Shown: positions 22,612 to 36,269, counted from the first letter of the stretch. The stretch: DNA of 64,000 bases from Hirsutella rhossiliensis (GCF_020360975.1 NW_025408670.1:5394001-5458000); one strand, 5' to 3'. Translations and numbers: made by a program. The notes: a model not told the origin generated them from the sequence alone.

Positions 22612-25600
22612 GTTTTAATAATAAGATATAAAATATTAAGTATATCTATATTATTATTAATAGCGAAAGTTTATAGTTAACTTTTAAAATAGTTTTCTTA
22701 ACCTTAAACGGTCTAAGTTTCTTAAAATCTAATTTATTACTTAGTTATTTTATTTTAATATTTCGTTATATAAGGTAGACTATATTTCTCTCTTAAAAGA
22801 TTAGTCCCTACAATCTTTTCTAATTATAGTAAGTAGATATTTATTCTTTAACGAATTAAAGTTCTTATTATATTTCTTTATATAATTTTTATAGCTAATC
22901 TACTTATAATATCGCTCGTTTTACTTATAGTCCTTATTAAGTAATTATAAGAATATACCCTTATATTCCTATTTTACTATTATAAAGAAATAATAGGTAT
23001 AGGGAGGCTTTATAGAAAAAGCTAGTAAAAAGAGGCTCTATAATATAGTCTAAGGGAATAACCCTTAAAAAATAAAGACCTTTACTAGATAACTATACCT
23101 TCCTCTAGGAAAAGCGAGTTAGGATAAGCCTATCCTTATAAATAGAAATATACATAAAATGCATAAGTTAATTACGAGTAGAACGGATACCCTATTGCCT
23201 ATTTTAGCCTAGCGGTTCTAAAGATATCCGCGATATAAGAATAGGTAGGGCATAGAACATTCTAGTTAAATCCACTACTTATACTAGAACCTATAGTCTT
23301 ACGTTAACTATTACGCTATAATTAGACTACTTACTAAGTTAGGAAGATATACTATAGATAGAGCTTTTTAATTACTATAGAATATACTAGAAAGCTAACT
23401 AATTAGTCTACTAGTAGGCAAGTAATAGTCTATAAAAGATAAAGGATTTCCCTAGGAGTAGTAGATTAAATAAGTAAGTTTATAAGTATCTTTTATAACG
23501 CTATTCTTTTAATATATTATTTAGCCCCTTATATACTCGTTATAAATTCCGGACGAAATCCTACCTTATACTCCTTTAACCGACCTTTCCACTTATATTA
23601 TCGATTACCTAATTCTATGCTTATTACTTATACCTTCTTATAGTAACCTTAAATACTTCTAGGTTATATCTATAATTAGCGTATACTAATAAGAGCTTAG
23701 TTATTTCTATTACTAAGCTATTATAAGCTAGTTATACTATTAATAGCTATTTAACTTAATCGTTTTATTTATAGCTAATATAGTATTATAAATATTATTT
23801 AAGCGTTTAGTTAAGTCGTTTTATTTATCTATCTATTTATAAGTAATAAGCTATACTAAGCTTATATTTTATCCTTAATTATACTATAAGAGCTTACTAA
23901 ACTTAGCTATAAATATACTTTCTTTATTAAAGATAATCTTATTTAATAGTTTATAATTACTAATAATAGTTTATAGGAATATATATACTAGCTCTTTTAT
24001 ATTACTTACTTCTTTATATAGTAAGAAGTATCTATACTTTATTAGTCTATTAGTAATAATAAATATACTATTATACTTAATATTAGTTATAAGTTCTTTT
24101 AATAATAGTAGCTTTATAATATAGTTAAAAGCTATTAAATCCTATAGTTTTTCTAGTACTAATAGCGGTTATAATTCTTTATATAGTTTATCTTATTTAG
24201 CTTTACTTTATATATAAAGTTTATATTCTTTAATAACTTATTATATTACTTCTTTAAGCTATAAGAAGTTATATTATTATTTAATCCGTTTTATTATTCT
24301 TTAGATTCCTTAGTATCTATATATTAAATATTTATATATATCTTATATAACTTTATCTTATAACGCTAGTAGTATCTAGATTTTATTCTTATATATTAAA
24401 ACTTCTAAATATTCTATATTATATCCCTTTAGTACTTTATATTCTTTTATCTATTTTAGGGTCTTTTAGTATATCGAGCTATTAGGTTATACTTTAAATA
24501 TTATATTTAGCTATTATTACTAGTAGTTTTTATTTTCGTTAATTTCTAAGAGCTATTCTTTTACTATAAGTACTCCTATATTATAGTTACTTTATTAACT
24601 AAGGGTATTAGCTTAACCGTTTTCTATTCCTTTTCTATAAATTATTTTATAGTCGAATTCTAATAAATATTCAGCCTATTAAATCTATCGTCTATTTAAC
24701 TATTATATTATTATAAAGTATAAGATATTCTTATAATCTATATAGACCTTAACTTTATACTTACTTTTAAGAAGGTAGTATTAAAATTCCTTAAAAGCTT
24801 AAATAATTATAAAGAATTCTTTATTATAGATAAGGTAATTAAGTTCTACGCTATATAGCTTTTTTAAGTAGAATATAATTAGTTATAGTTTTCTTTTATC
24901 GTTCTTTTATCCGATTTATACTCTTAAAGTAAAGTCTAATATATTAGTTTTAAGTTCGATTTATTATTTTAAATTAAAGGTAGTTAAGACTAGTTCTTAT
25001 ATAATCGTAGTTTTAATATATTTAAAAGCTTCGTTAGCTTTATCGTCCTATATAAATTCTTTTTCCTTTTTTATTAAGTTATATAATAGTACTATAATCT
25101 TTTTAAAATCTTTAATAAATCGTTAGTAGTAATTTATAAATCCTAGGAAACTTTATACGTCCTTAATATTCTTTAGTATAAGCTATTCTTTAACTAAGTT
25201 AATCTTATCTTATTATATCTATATCTCTCTTAGTAAGATCGTATATCTAAGGAAGTTTACTTCCTATATATAGAACTTACTTTTCTTTAGTTTAACTAGT
25301 AACTTTATATTTTAAAGTACGTAGAGTACCTTATAGATATATTCTTTATATTCTTCTAAGGTATCTAAGAAAATTAAGATATTATCTAGGTATACTACTA
25401 TAAAGATATCTAAGTATTTATATAGGATATTATTAATTATTTATTAGAAGGTAGCTAGTATATTTATAAGTTTAAATAGTATTACTAGATATTTAAATAG
25501 TTTAAATTTCGTTTTAAAGGCTATTATTTATTCGTATCCCTTTTTTATATATATTAAGTTATAAGCGCTTTTAAGATTAAGGGCTATAAACTATTTTTTA

Positions 25601-26059
25601 CTATATAATCGATCTTATAGTTCCTATATAAGTAGTAATAGTATTCGGTCCTTTATTATAATATCGTTTAAGCGTCTATAGTTAATAAATAGTTATAGCT
25701 TACTGTTTTTCTTTAAAATAAATATAACTAAATAACCTACTTTAGATATTAATATTTATATATATCCCTTTTATAGATTCTTATTAAGGTAGTCGCGTAG
25801 CGTTTATAATTACTTTTCGTTTAAGTTATAGATCTTATAAAACGTTAGTGTTATTCTATCCTTAAGATAAATTTTATAGTCTTATTAGCTATATTTAAGT
25901 AACCCTATCTTAAGTTCTTCCTTAAAGAGTTTATTATATTTTCGGTATTCTTAAGGGATATTCTTTATTCTATCTTATAGGCTTTATTCTTTCTTTTAAG
26001 AGCTAGTTTCTCTTAACTTAAGCTCTTTATTAATTTATTTAAGGTCTTTCTTTAAAGTA
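22612..26059 (-). pseudogene. Gypsy C pol: RT, RNase H, integrase
   Basis: On the minus strand RT shows FIVVYLDNILIFLDTLEEY with the catalytic box as YLDN at 25381-25392 (normally YLDD; the change is TG to TA). RNase H follows (about 24650-25050), then the integrase with a zinc-binding region near 24220-24330 whose ligand codons have become Tyr. Gypsy B is inserted upstream of RT at 26064/33046 and the solo LTR lies in the integrase. The same pol is found at 1-1047 and, inverted, at 36500-37915. Confidence 0.7.
22946..23642 (+). repeat. Solo LTR, 697-bp family, copy b
   Basis: TATAAGAA...TTCTTATA, 697 bp, flanked by GTAAT (22941-22945) and GTAAC (23643-23647). The uninterrupted paralogue at about 335-345 shows the empty site as AAGTAACCTT, which proves the insertion and gives GTAAC as the original target. 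Confidence 0.9.
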
Positions 26060-26064
26060 GTAAT
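26060..26064. repeat. Target-site duplication of Gypsy B (left)
   Basis: GTAAT before the left LTR; ATAAT (33046-33050) follows the right LTR. One transition separates them. Confidence 0.65.
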
Positions 26065-26250
26065 TATAAGAGTCTTTAACTATTATAGGTAATAGGCTTA
26101 GGCCGCGGCCTAAGCTATATAGTTATATATAAAGGGCTAGATCTTATAAGTATAAGGGCGGGCTATCTACGTATAAAAGAGCTCTATATAGCTTATTAAT
26201 ATTATCTTATAAATAGTACCTACGTATATACCTCTACTTACTCCGTAATA
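26065..26250 (+). repeat. Gypsy B 5' LTR (186 bp)
   Basis: Begins TATAAGAGTC and ends CCGTAATA. It aligns full length to 32860-33045 and, inverted, to 53917-54102. Confidence 0.85.
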
Positions 26251-26269
26251 GTATAAGCTATTAACTAAT

Positions 26270-27450
26270 AGATCTAATAGATATCTCCCTAAAAAGGGTG
26301 CCGCTTCCTTAAGGGAGTACCCCGCTACCCCCTAAGCGGATAGGAAGTATTATAGCTATCTTAAAAGCGATTAAAAGCGTAATAGCTAGTAAGAAGAACG
26401 AGGTTCTCGCTATACTAAGGGAGCTATCTATAAGACTAGCGTTAACCCCTACGACCTTAGTAATACTAGTTATAGCGGCGGTAGTATTAATATAGAAGCC
26501 GCTTCCTTAGCCGACTTAAGATAGTAAGCTTAAGTCCTTTTACTTTTTCCTTAGCCGGCTATAGATAAAGTTTATAATAGATAAGAAATAGGGCCTAAAT
26601 AGCTATCGTAATATAGCGTAGTATTTACTCCTCTATATACTACTAGAGCCCTAGATATAGCGGATCTCTAGATTCTAGGATAAGGGCGGCCCTAAAAGTA
26701 AACGCGACCTATAGGACTTCTTCTAATACCTTATATATATATTTAGCAACGTATAAGAGCGGGAGAAAGCATAGGATAGGCTATAGACCCTTAAGTAAAG
26801 GGATAGGCAAACCTTTAGCGAATTCCTCCTTAACTTTAAAGAGACGCTCTTATAAGTAGTAGGAACTATAATATTAAAAGATAGCGTAAAGCTTATATAG
26901 TTATAAAACTTAATTACGCTAGCCCTATAAGAGCTACTTATCCTTATAATTATACCTACTAACTATAGTAAGTATATAAGCTAGTTAATAAAGGTAGTAT
27001 AGAGCTATAAGTAAACGCTATGTTTTTAGAAGCTTTATAAGTATATACTATATAGTAGTAATAGGATTATTACCCTTTTATAAGAGGAATAGCTAACTAT
27101 CGATATTAATAGAGATACCTTAATATCGGCTACCTATATAGACCGAGCTAAACGCGGTAGGAAGTTATCTTTAAATATCCCTTATACTATCCCGCTCTTT
27201 AAGTAGCGGGCAAAGTAGGTAATAAGCGAGGAAATTAAGAAAAGGAAGGCTAATAGCCGCTACCTACGTTACGGCGCGTCTATATACTTTATATTAAAAT
27301 ACCCCTTCCTTTTAGCTAAGCGGCCTATAGTAGTTCGAGTAGCGAAGATAGAACCGCTCTTTGCCTTAAACGATAAAGAGGACTTCGCTCCCTTAGGCCT
27401 AGAGGAAAAAGAGTAGCTCTAGAGTAAAGATAGGCTCCGGAGCCTTAATT
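26270..27450 (+). pseudogene. Gypsy B gag region
   Basis: Between the 5' LTR and the protease motif. The plus strand reads as a charged, helix-prone protein rich in Lys, Glu and Arg, with many TAR codons; no intact zinc knuckle was located. Assigned from its position in the element. Confidence 0.5.
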
Positions 27451-30400
27451 ACTAGTACTAGTAAAGGAGAAAGAGGAATTATCCGCCTATATAGAAGAGG
27501 AGCCTACTTTAATATAAGTTATAGTTAATAACTCCTTACCTATCGCTACCCTTATAGATAAGGGCTACTAGTACTACGCTATAGTTAACGAGGCGCTTAT
27601 ACGAGAGATATAAGTACTAGTAGAAAAGATCGCCCTAAGGTAAGTAAAGGGCGCCTTAAGCGCGATAAAGGGTATAGTAATTAAGGGTATTATATAGCTA
27701 GCTATAAAGGTCGATAGTTACTATAAGCTTATCGTAGCTTATATAATCCCTTAACTAGAGTTTCCCTTAATCCTTAGGAAACCTTAGTTATTATATATAG
27801 AGTTATACTTAGTTCTATATTAAAAGAAGCTATAGTTTAGGCCTATATAATAGTAGGTCCGCTACGATAATAGTTCTATAAGTATAGGACTAAGCATATA
27901 AGCTTTATACTTAGTATAAGAAGTCCTTACCTCTATCTTTATAGGAACTATACGACGGTTAAAATAAGAGGAAGGCTAGGTAGCGGCTAACGTAGCGGTC
28001 TATATAGTTAGCTTAGTAGATATCGATAAGGCCCTTTAAGTAAAGAAGCTAAAGTCGCCTTTTAAGCTACGGTAGTAGATATTAAAGCGCTTTTACGACC
28101 TCCTACTACTATTTAAGTCCTAGGAAGCGGATAAGCTTAACCTATATAAGCTAAGGGTAGACTATAAGATCGTACTCTATACTAATAAAAAGGGGTAGGA
28201 ACTACCTATACCGTTTAAACTACTATATAGTATATTATACGCGGAGCTACTAGTATTAAAGAAGACGCTAAGGGACCTCCTAGATAAGGGTTTTATTTAA
28301 GTAAGTAGCTCTAAAGTAAGAGCGCCGGTCCTATTTATATATAAACTAAGGGGCGGGATATAGTTTTATTATAACTATAGGGCTCTAAACGTAATTATAA
28401 GGCTAGACCGCTACCCCTTACCCTTAATCTTAGATACGCTTTATAACCTTTTAAAGGCAAAGTAGTTTATAAAGCTAAATATAAAATAAGCGTTTTATAA
28501 GGTATAGATCTTAAAGGGTAATAAGTAAAAGATAGCGTTCTATATATACTATAGCTTATTCGAGTAGCTTATAACGCCCTTTAGCCTCTTAAGAGCGCCC
28601 GCTACCTTCTAGTATTATATTAATAATATACTTTAGGACTTCCTTAATAAGTTCGCCTTTATATATATAGATAATATCCTTATCTATATAAGCGGCTCTT
28701 ATAAGGACTATATATAGAAAGTACGGAGGGTCTTAGAGCGCCTCTAACTTTATAGGCTCTACCTCGACTTAGATAAGTACGAATTTAGGGTTAAGAGGGT
28801 TAAGTACCTAGGCTTTATTATCTACGCCGGTATAGGTATATAGGCGGATCTTATAAAGATCTAAGCGATTTAGGACTAAGCTACCCTAACTATATAAATA
28901 AGCGTATAGAGCTTCCTTAGGTTCGCGAACTATTATAAGATATTTATTAAGGGCTTCTCTTATATTATAATACCCTTAAATAAGATTACTAAGAAGTAGA
29001 CCGCCTTTTACTAAGGGCCTATATAGGAAGGAGCGTTCTATACGCTTAAGGACCTATTCTCTTAAGCCTTAGTATTACTTTAGTAGGACTTTAACCGGTC
29101 TATATTAGTTAAAGTAGACTATAGTAGCTAGGCACTTAAAGGAACGCTCTTTTAAGAGGTAAACGGGCGGAAGTAACTAGTAGTATTCTACTCCTATAAG
29201 CTAACCCTAGTAAAGTAAAATTATACTATTTACGATAAAGAGATACTAGTAATTATTAGCTACCTTAAGTAATAGTAAGCGGAGCTCTAGAGCTATAAGA
29301 GCTTCGAGGTTCTTATAGACTATAAGAACCTTAAGTACTTTATAACTCGCTAGTACCTCTTAAAGCGGTAAGCTTACTAAGCGGAGTATCTCTTATACTT
29401 TAACTTCTTAATTAAGTACTAGCTAAGGTAAGACTCTATAATCCTAGATACGCTTTCTTAAAGGGATTAAGACTAGCTAATAAGAGCGGATATCGAGGCC
29501 TAGGATCTATAGCCTATCTTATAAGAAGCGCTACGGACTTATATAAGAGCTTCCTTAGTAAGGGAAGGCGCGGCGCTAATAAATAAGCCTTCCCTTATAC
29601 CTTTACCTCGGCCTAGTAAGGAGGGATAGACCGGCCTAAGGGCGCGTACGGCGTAGGTATTCTAAGATAAGGTCCTCTAGCGCTTATAGGATAGGATATC
29701 GTCTTTAGACTATACCTATAAAAGTATACGCCGCGCTATTAAGTCCGGCGCTTAATACCTTAATCTAAAGCTAAAGCTAAAGGTATAAGTAGCCGACTAT
29801 TATATCGACCTATAAGGGCACCTATATTAGCGGGGGAGACTATAAGTACTAGGCGCGCTATATATTATAGAAGCTAGGGAGAAGGATAGACCGCTAGAGC
29901 TAAACGAACGAAATAAGCTCTAAAGGAAGCTAGTTTAGCTCGTCTATAACTCTAGTATTATAGGCTACCTAGGTAGGCAGGGTATAGTAGTAGGCCTTAC
30001 GAGGGATTTTTATTAGCCCCTCTTATAGTACTACGTTCGCCGCTTTCTCTATAACTATAATATCTATAGCTATACTAAGATTTAAAGGGTATAGCTTAAA
30101 GGGCTACTTAAGTAGCTTCTAGTACCTAACTAGTTTTATATATATATATAGATAGACTTTATAATAGACCTCTTACTTATAAAGGGTAGTAACTACTATA
30201 TATAGGTAATTAAGGACCGACTTAATAAGTCTATAGTATTAAAGCTAATACTATTTATAGATATAGAGTCTTACGTAGAGCGCTTCTTATAGTACTAGGC
30301 CCGCTTATATAGCTAGCTAGCCTTTATTATAAGCGATAAGGGATCGAATTAAACTAGCCGCTTTTAATAGTACCTATACTAGCTACTTTAGATTATATAG

Positions 30401-31370
30401 CTACTTAGTATAGTATATTACCTATAGACTAACGGAGGGCTTAAGAGGGTTAACTAGGAGGCGTAAGCTTACTTATAGGCCGTTATAGCCTATAACTAAG
30501 TAGACTAAGACCGTTAGCTCCCTATAGCTTAACTTACGTTAAATAGTAAACTATATACTTCTATTAAGATAGCCCCTTTCTTTATAATATATAGCTTTAA
30601 ACTACCCTTATTAGTTCCCTTTACTATAGATATAGTAGCGGAGTAGTATAGTAATTTATTACTAAAGGGCCGCGCCTCTATATTTATATAAAAGCTATAA
30701 GAGACTATAGATTATTATTAATCTACGATAGCCGCTATAGTATAAGATTAAGAGCAGTACGCTAATAAGACTAAGGCCTTAGTAGATAGGTTTATAGTAG
30801 GAGATAAGGTATAGCTAGACCTCTATAACTATAGGTCGGTATAGCTAAAGAAGAAGCTTAACTAGCTATATATAAAGTTTATAGTATAAAGGGTTATTAG
30901 CCTATAGGTTATAGAGCTTAATAGTCTCTTAATAAGGGTCTATAATAAGATTAACGTAGACCTCCTTTATAAAGCTTCCTTTAACCCGCTACTTAGATAA
31001 GAAGTAGCGGACGCTTAACCGCCTATAATTAAGGTAAAGGGAAAGGATAAGTTTAAGGTTAAAGAGATATAGGCCGCGCGCTAAAAAAAGGTTAGTAAGG
31101 GGAAACGCTAAGAGGTCCTCGTTAAGTAGCGCGGGTATCTTAACCTTATATAGGAACTTATATATAAGTTTATAGGAACTATAGCCCTCGATAAGTTTAA
31201 AGCTTTATTTAAAATAGTAAATAAGAATAATAAACTAATAGACTACCGATAATAGCTTAGGCTAAGACTATAAAGTAAGTATAGTAAAAGGGGTAGTTAT
31301 AGTAATATAAGTAATATAAGTATAATAGTATAAGCGGAGATAAAAATAGCGTTTATTATAAGGCAAAGCC
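27451..31370 (+). pseudogene. Gypsy B pol: protease, RT, RNase H, integrase
   Basis: Protease motif TLIDKG at 27548-27565. RT catalytic box YIDN at 28664-28675 within FAFIYIDNILIYISGSYKDYI (Gypsy consensus YIDD), then LYLDLDKYEF. RNase H about 29000-29450. Integrase: IQIDFIIDL near 30147-30175 with the first catalytic Asp, IISDKGSN at 30325-30348 with the second, and NQEAQAYLQ near 30455 with the Glu. The tail to about 31050 is chromovirus-like. Dead through RT Asp-to-Asn and many TAR codons. Confidence 0.78.
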
Positions 31371-31386
31371 CTTAAACTACCTAAGC

Positions 31387-32294
31387 TTATTCCTTATTAT
31401 TATTATTATTATTATTATCTTTATTATTATCGTTCTTAGTAGCCTCCTCCTTCTTATTAGCGGCGGCGGCGGTCTTTAGGGCGCTAAGGCGGCCCTCTAA
31501 GCCTATAAGCTAGTCGGCGGCGGCGGCGGCTCTAGGGGTAAAGGGGCGGCGGCTAGCGGCGGCGGTAAGGGTAGTAGCGGTAGCGGAGGCGGGCACGGCT
31601 AAAGGGACCGCCGATAAGGCGACGGAGGTAGTATCCCTAGCGCCGGGTATATTAGAGGCAGAAATAAAGGAGCGAAGGAGTAAGACTTACTTAAGTATAA
31701 GGCCCTATCGCTTAAGGGTATAGAGGTTATAGTAAGCGGCGGCGGCGGCGATAAGGCGCTTCTTAGTAGCCCCCCGCGCCTACCTATACGAGCTAGCCTT
31801 TTAAGCTAACGTTATAGCGAGTAGGACGGGAGGCGCTGCCTTATAAGCGCGGCTAGCTCGCGCGTACTAGTAGTAGCTACCGCCGCGGCGGCGCTTAGCC
31901 TAGTTAGAGTAGTCGAGCTCCTATAATATATAATATATATAGGGGGCTAAGTAAGCGGCGCCGGCCTATACTTAGCGCTTATACTATAGGAGGTTAGCGG
32001 ATAACGTCTATTATACTTACCTAACTATAGACTTATAGGGGTAGCGGAGATAGAGGTAAGGGCTAAGGGGCTAGGCGTTATAGGTAGTAGTAGGGACGGC
32101 GTCGTTACCCTAAGGGGTAATATAAGAGCGAATAGCGTAATAGAGGTAGCGGCGGCGGCGGTAGGAGCGGTAGTAGCGGCGCGGGTAAGAGCGGCGGTAG
32201 CGGTAGAGTTATCGTCGGCCGCGGCTAGCGCGGCGTCGACGAATAACTCTATACGCTCTAAAAAGGAGGAGGTAGGAAAGGGAGAGGCGGATAT
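31387..32294 (-). pseudogene. Conserved antisense accessory ORF of Gypsy B, copy 1
   Basis: Same gene as 11132-12055 and 55367-56254. Starts at ATA (32292-32294) with M-S-A-S-P, then TSSFLERIELFVDAAL, an Ala/Thr-rich region, a middle section (RSSTTLTRLSAAAAV), TTSVALSAVPLAVP, and a C-terminal LIGLEGRLSALK helix followed by Lys/Glu and an Asn/Asp run ending at TAA (31387-31389). The length, 908 bp, is not a multiple of three; comparison with the 53917 element puts one indel near the middle, just before the TTSVALS motif. Opposite to gag-pol, 565 bp inside the 3' LTR. Function unknown. Confidence 0.58.
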
Positions 32295-32859
32295 ATCTAT
32301 CGTAGAAGTTAGTACGATAGAATACGGCCTCCTACTCTATAAGGCGCGGAACTTATTAGTTAAAGTTATTATTATTATTAGGGCTATTATTACTACTACC
32401 GCTACTACTATAAGTATACGTTAATAGAGCGGCCTATATAGCTAAGAACGGACTAACGCCTTAGGTAGAGCGGAACTTACCTATTAATACTACTACTATA
32501 GTTAAAGAAAGGAGAAAAGAAAGGAAAAGGGGAAAGGGGGGATACTACCTTATATACCCCTTAGTAAAGGATACTACCTAAGGTAGAGGGGATAGGTAAC
32601 CTAAGGCTTACGTAGGTCTAGACTAGCCGCTAGCTACCTAGAGGCGTATATAATAGGTTACGCCCTTATTTAAATAGCTAGCCGGCTAATAAGTATAGAG
32701 CTAGGTCCCGGCTACTTAAGCTAATAAGCGCGGGGATAATAGGGCTAGTAGGGCTAGCCCTATTAACGGGAAAGGGTAGGGAAGAGCCTATAGTATAGGC
32801 TTAATTATATAGGAGCCGTTAATAAGGCAGCGCTACGCCGCGCTTAAGGGAGGGTATTA
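32295..32859 (+). other. Gypsy B 3' untranslated region and polypurine tract
   Basis: 565 bp between the antisense ORF start and the 3' LTR, ending in AAGGGAGGG (32846-32854). A promoter for the antisense ORF would have to lie here or in the LTR; none can be named. It matches 54103-55366 of the second Gypsy B after removing the solo LTR there. Confidence 0.55.
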
Positions 32860-33045
32860 TATAAGAGTCTTTAACTATTATAGGTAATAGGCTTAGGCCG
32901 CGGCCTAAGCCGTATAGTTATATATAAAGGGCTAGATCCTATAAGTATAAGGGCGGGATAGCTATATATAGAAGAGCTTTATATAGCTTATTAATATTAT
33001 CCTATAAATAGTACTTATATATACGCTTTTACTTACTCTATAATA
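32860..33045 (+). repeat. Gypsy B 3' LTR (186 bp)
   Basis: TATAAGAGTC...CTATAATA, same length as the 5' LTR, followed by ATAAT. Confidence 0.85.
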
Positions 33046-33050
33046 ATAAT

Positions 33051-36000
33051 AACTCTTTAGATCTTTATATTATATCTTTTATTCTATTTATATTAGATAC
33101 TAGGTTATATAGCTATATTAGTTAGTATATAGGTCTTATTAGTCGATTTTATTATATCTACTAGTTTAGTTACTATTTTCGTTTATATCGGTAAAGCCTA
33201 TAATAATTTACTTAAATAGTTATCCCTTTTATCTTATTTAGTAGATAAATTATTATAAAATTTTACTTTCTTTTAAATCTATTAGTCCTAGAAACTTATA
33301 TCTTTATCTTAATATAGCTAGCTAGTTTTTTAGTTAATTAATAGGTTGCTCTCGTATAGCTATAAAAGTCTTAATATAAGGTTATATTCTTTAATATCTA
33401 TAATATTAAAGTTAACTTATTCGTTATAACCTTAGATATTAATATTAAGGTAATTAATTTCTATATTAATAATTCTATTATTATAGTTAAAGGCCTCTCC
33501 TTTAATATTTATAAGTTTATATAAATCTTTCTTATATCTTTATATAAGTTAGTAACGATTAACGACTTTAAGTAAAATATAATTACTTATTACGCTATAG
33601 TTTAAAAGTATATATATATAATATCCTACGATTTAGATATTTAATACTATTTAGTTACTATAGCTTACTATTACTATATATAGGGTCCTTAGATCTTATT
33701 ATATCGTGCTAGTTTATAGCCCTTTTATAGATAGCGTACCTTATTTTTTACTTAGTCCTTATTTATTTTATTTAGGTATTCTTCTTTAATTTATTATTAA
33801 TATTATTTCTTTATATTTTCGTTATATAGTATTATATTAAGGCTTAAAAGACTAATTTCTTATAGCTAATCGAAGATTTCTTATTTCTTAACGCTATATT
33901 ATTTATATTATACTACTTTATAGTTAATTATATACTATATTTTATAATTTTATTTATTTTTATATTAAAGGTTAAGTTTTTATTTAGCGTCTTTTTATTT
34001 TTTATATAGTATTTCTATATCGATTCTTCCTTAGTTAAATATAGCTTATAGCCTTTATATATATTACTAATAATCTTTTAATATACCGTTATATTATTTA
34101 TACTATACTTATACTTTTTTATATTTATAAACTCTATAGTTTAGATATATATATTCGTTATAATCTTCTTTATTATATTTAATTTATTATATAAGTCTTT
34201 AAAAGATTAATAGTTTAAATACCTTAAAGTAAGTAGCGTTATACTATTCTTTTATTTTAGCGTATTTATAGATTTTATATATCTTTAAAAAATATCTTAT
34301 TAATAAACTATAATTATCGTAGTATTTAAGTAGCGTACTATAATTAGGTTCTAATAATATAACTTAGTTATTTAGGTAGCGTTAATCGATTTTCTAGTAG
34401 TTTAGTTTTATATTTAAGTAGGGTTTTAAAAGTACTTATCCCTTAAACCTAACCGGGAAAGTATTATATCGTGCCTTTATTTAAAAGTATATTATATAAT
34501 CTAAGTAAATATATAATATCTATAAAATATACTTATAGTACTTATAAGTAAGTAGTATTTATAAATCGTCTTTAAATTCTCCTTATAGATACTATTCTTA
34601 TTATAAAGCTATAAAGGTATCGACTATAGTAATAGCTATAATATAGTCTCCTTTATATAGTACTAGTTAATATTAAATTAATATAGCTTATTAGTTTTCT
34701 ATAAGAATTTAAGGTATTTATTAGGTTTTAATTTTAAGTATTTCTTTAAATTCTTTAAAGTATAGAGTATATTCTTTAATTATAGTATTTTCCCTTAGTA
34801 ATAAGGGTAATAGTATAAGTTCGTTCTTATCTTTTATTTCTTTAAGTATTTCTTATTCTTTAGAGCTTATATCGTTAATACTTTATTATTCCTCTTTAAG
34901 TTATTATCTAAGTTTTATAAGTATAAAAGCTATATTTATATCTTCTTTATTATATTACTTATAGACTACCTATCGTTATTATCGATTTTTATTTTATATA
35001 TCTTCTTAGAATCGTTTATTATTCTTCTTAATCTAGTCTTAAGAGACTCCTTTAAGATAAGGGTATTTTAGTTCTATAAATTTAACTTATTTCTATATTT
35101 TAAGATCCCTTCGTTATATTATTATAAGGGTTTTCTTTAATAGCTTTAAGAACTATCTAGTACTATTCTTATCGCTTAAGTATACTATATATTCGTTATT
35201 ATAGTATATAGTCTAACTAAGGAGTTTATACTTTAGTTCCTATCTATTAATAGCGTTTAAGTATTTCTTACCTTTTAAGGCTAGTACTTAGTAGGTTTTC
35301 TTTTCCTTATAAAGTTATCTATATTCTTTAAAGTAATATCTAAGTTTCTTATAGTTAAAATACTTTCCTTTACTTTTCTATATTATATCTAGATCTATCT
35401 TACTTAGGTTAGTTATATAGATATAAGTAATAAGAGTTTCGCGCTTCTTTTTATAGTTAGCGCGTTAGTTAAAGTTATTCTTATAAAAAGGGGTTTAGTT
35501 TCCTCTTCCTTATTTCTTTTCTTAGCGTTATATATACTATCTATCGTTAATTTATACTATTATAGTAATATAGTCTAAGAGGTTATTAGGTCGATTTTCC
35601 TTATAAAGTTCGTCCTTAACTTCTTTCTTAAGCTTATTATAAAATTATAATATAAGAGGTTCGTTATCTTAATTAAGCTTTAAGGTAACTTAATAGAACT
35701 TTATAGTATAATCTAATACTAAGATCCTTTATTAAAGTTCTTAAAGTTTCTATTTAGCTTTTTATTCCTCGTTAGTTATTCTAAATACCTTTATAATAGC
35801 TTCTTTAAATCCTTAGAAACTAGTAAAGACTTTATCTATCTCGTTATCTTATCGCGCTAGCTAGTTATTAAGAAAGTCCCTTATAATAGGTCTAAACTAA
35901 GTAAGTACTATTCTAGATAAATAATTTCCTATATAAAGTACCTTTTTAACTAGGTCTAAGAGTTTAATAAGGTAAAACTAATAGTAGGCCTTAAGTTAAG

Positions 36001-36269
36001 TAAGAAAGTCTTAAAGCGTGCTATAAGTACTATTAAATAGTCCTAGCTATTTTAGTTTAACTACTTTTCTAAGGTCCCTAACTTATCTATTACCTCCTTT
36101 ATTCCTAAGTAACTATACCTTATATCGAAGGGTAATAATCTTATATATTATATCCTAAGGCGATATAATAGCTCTAAAGTTAGTTAATCTAGCTTACTAT
36201 ATAGGTATATTAATAGTTACGATATTACTTAAAGTAATATAGTATTATACTAAATAAGAGCTTTTAATA
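33051..36269 (-). pseudogene. Gypsy C gag (and protease) with fossil zinc knuckle
   Basis: Upstream part of Gypsy C on the minus strand. At 35321-35362 it reads Y-FN-Y-KKLR-Y-YFKE-Y, the exact spacing of a C-X2-C-X4-H-X4-C knuckle in which all three Cys and the His are now Tyr, as RIP does to TGY and CAY codons. Upstream (35840-35960) a gag-like stretch reads GFKEAIIKVF. The protease should lie at about 33050-34000 but no clear motif was read. Gypsy B inserted at the left end. Confidence 0.65.

Larger units (their letters stand above)
26065..33045 (+). mobile_element. Gypsy B, complete RIP-mutated LTR retrotransposon
   Basis: 6981 bp with 186-bp LTRs (26065-26250, 32860-33045) and a GTAAT/ATAAT duplication, inserted into Gypsy C. 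Plus-strand order: gag, protease, RT, RNase H, integrase with chromovirus-type tail, then an antisense ORF (31387-32294), then the polypurine tract AAGGGAGGG (32846-32854) five bases before the 3' LTR. A second member of the family lies at 53917-58977 and a clipped LTR at 5701-5789. Confidence 0.88.

Noticed and set aside
31395..31440. ATT/TTA repeat as a CRISPR-like or microsatellite feature
   Set aside because: It is the Asn/Asp-rich codon run at the end of the antisense ORF. No CRISPR array or spacer-repeat pattern is present anywhere in the window.
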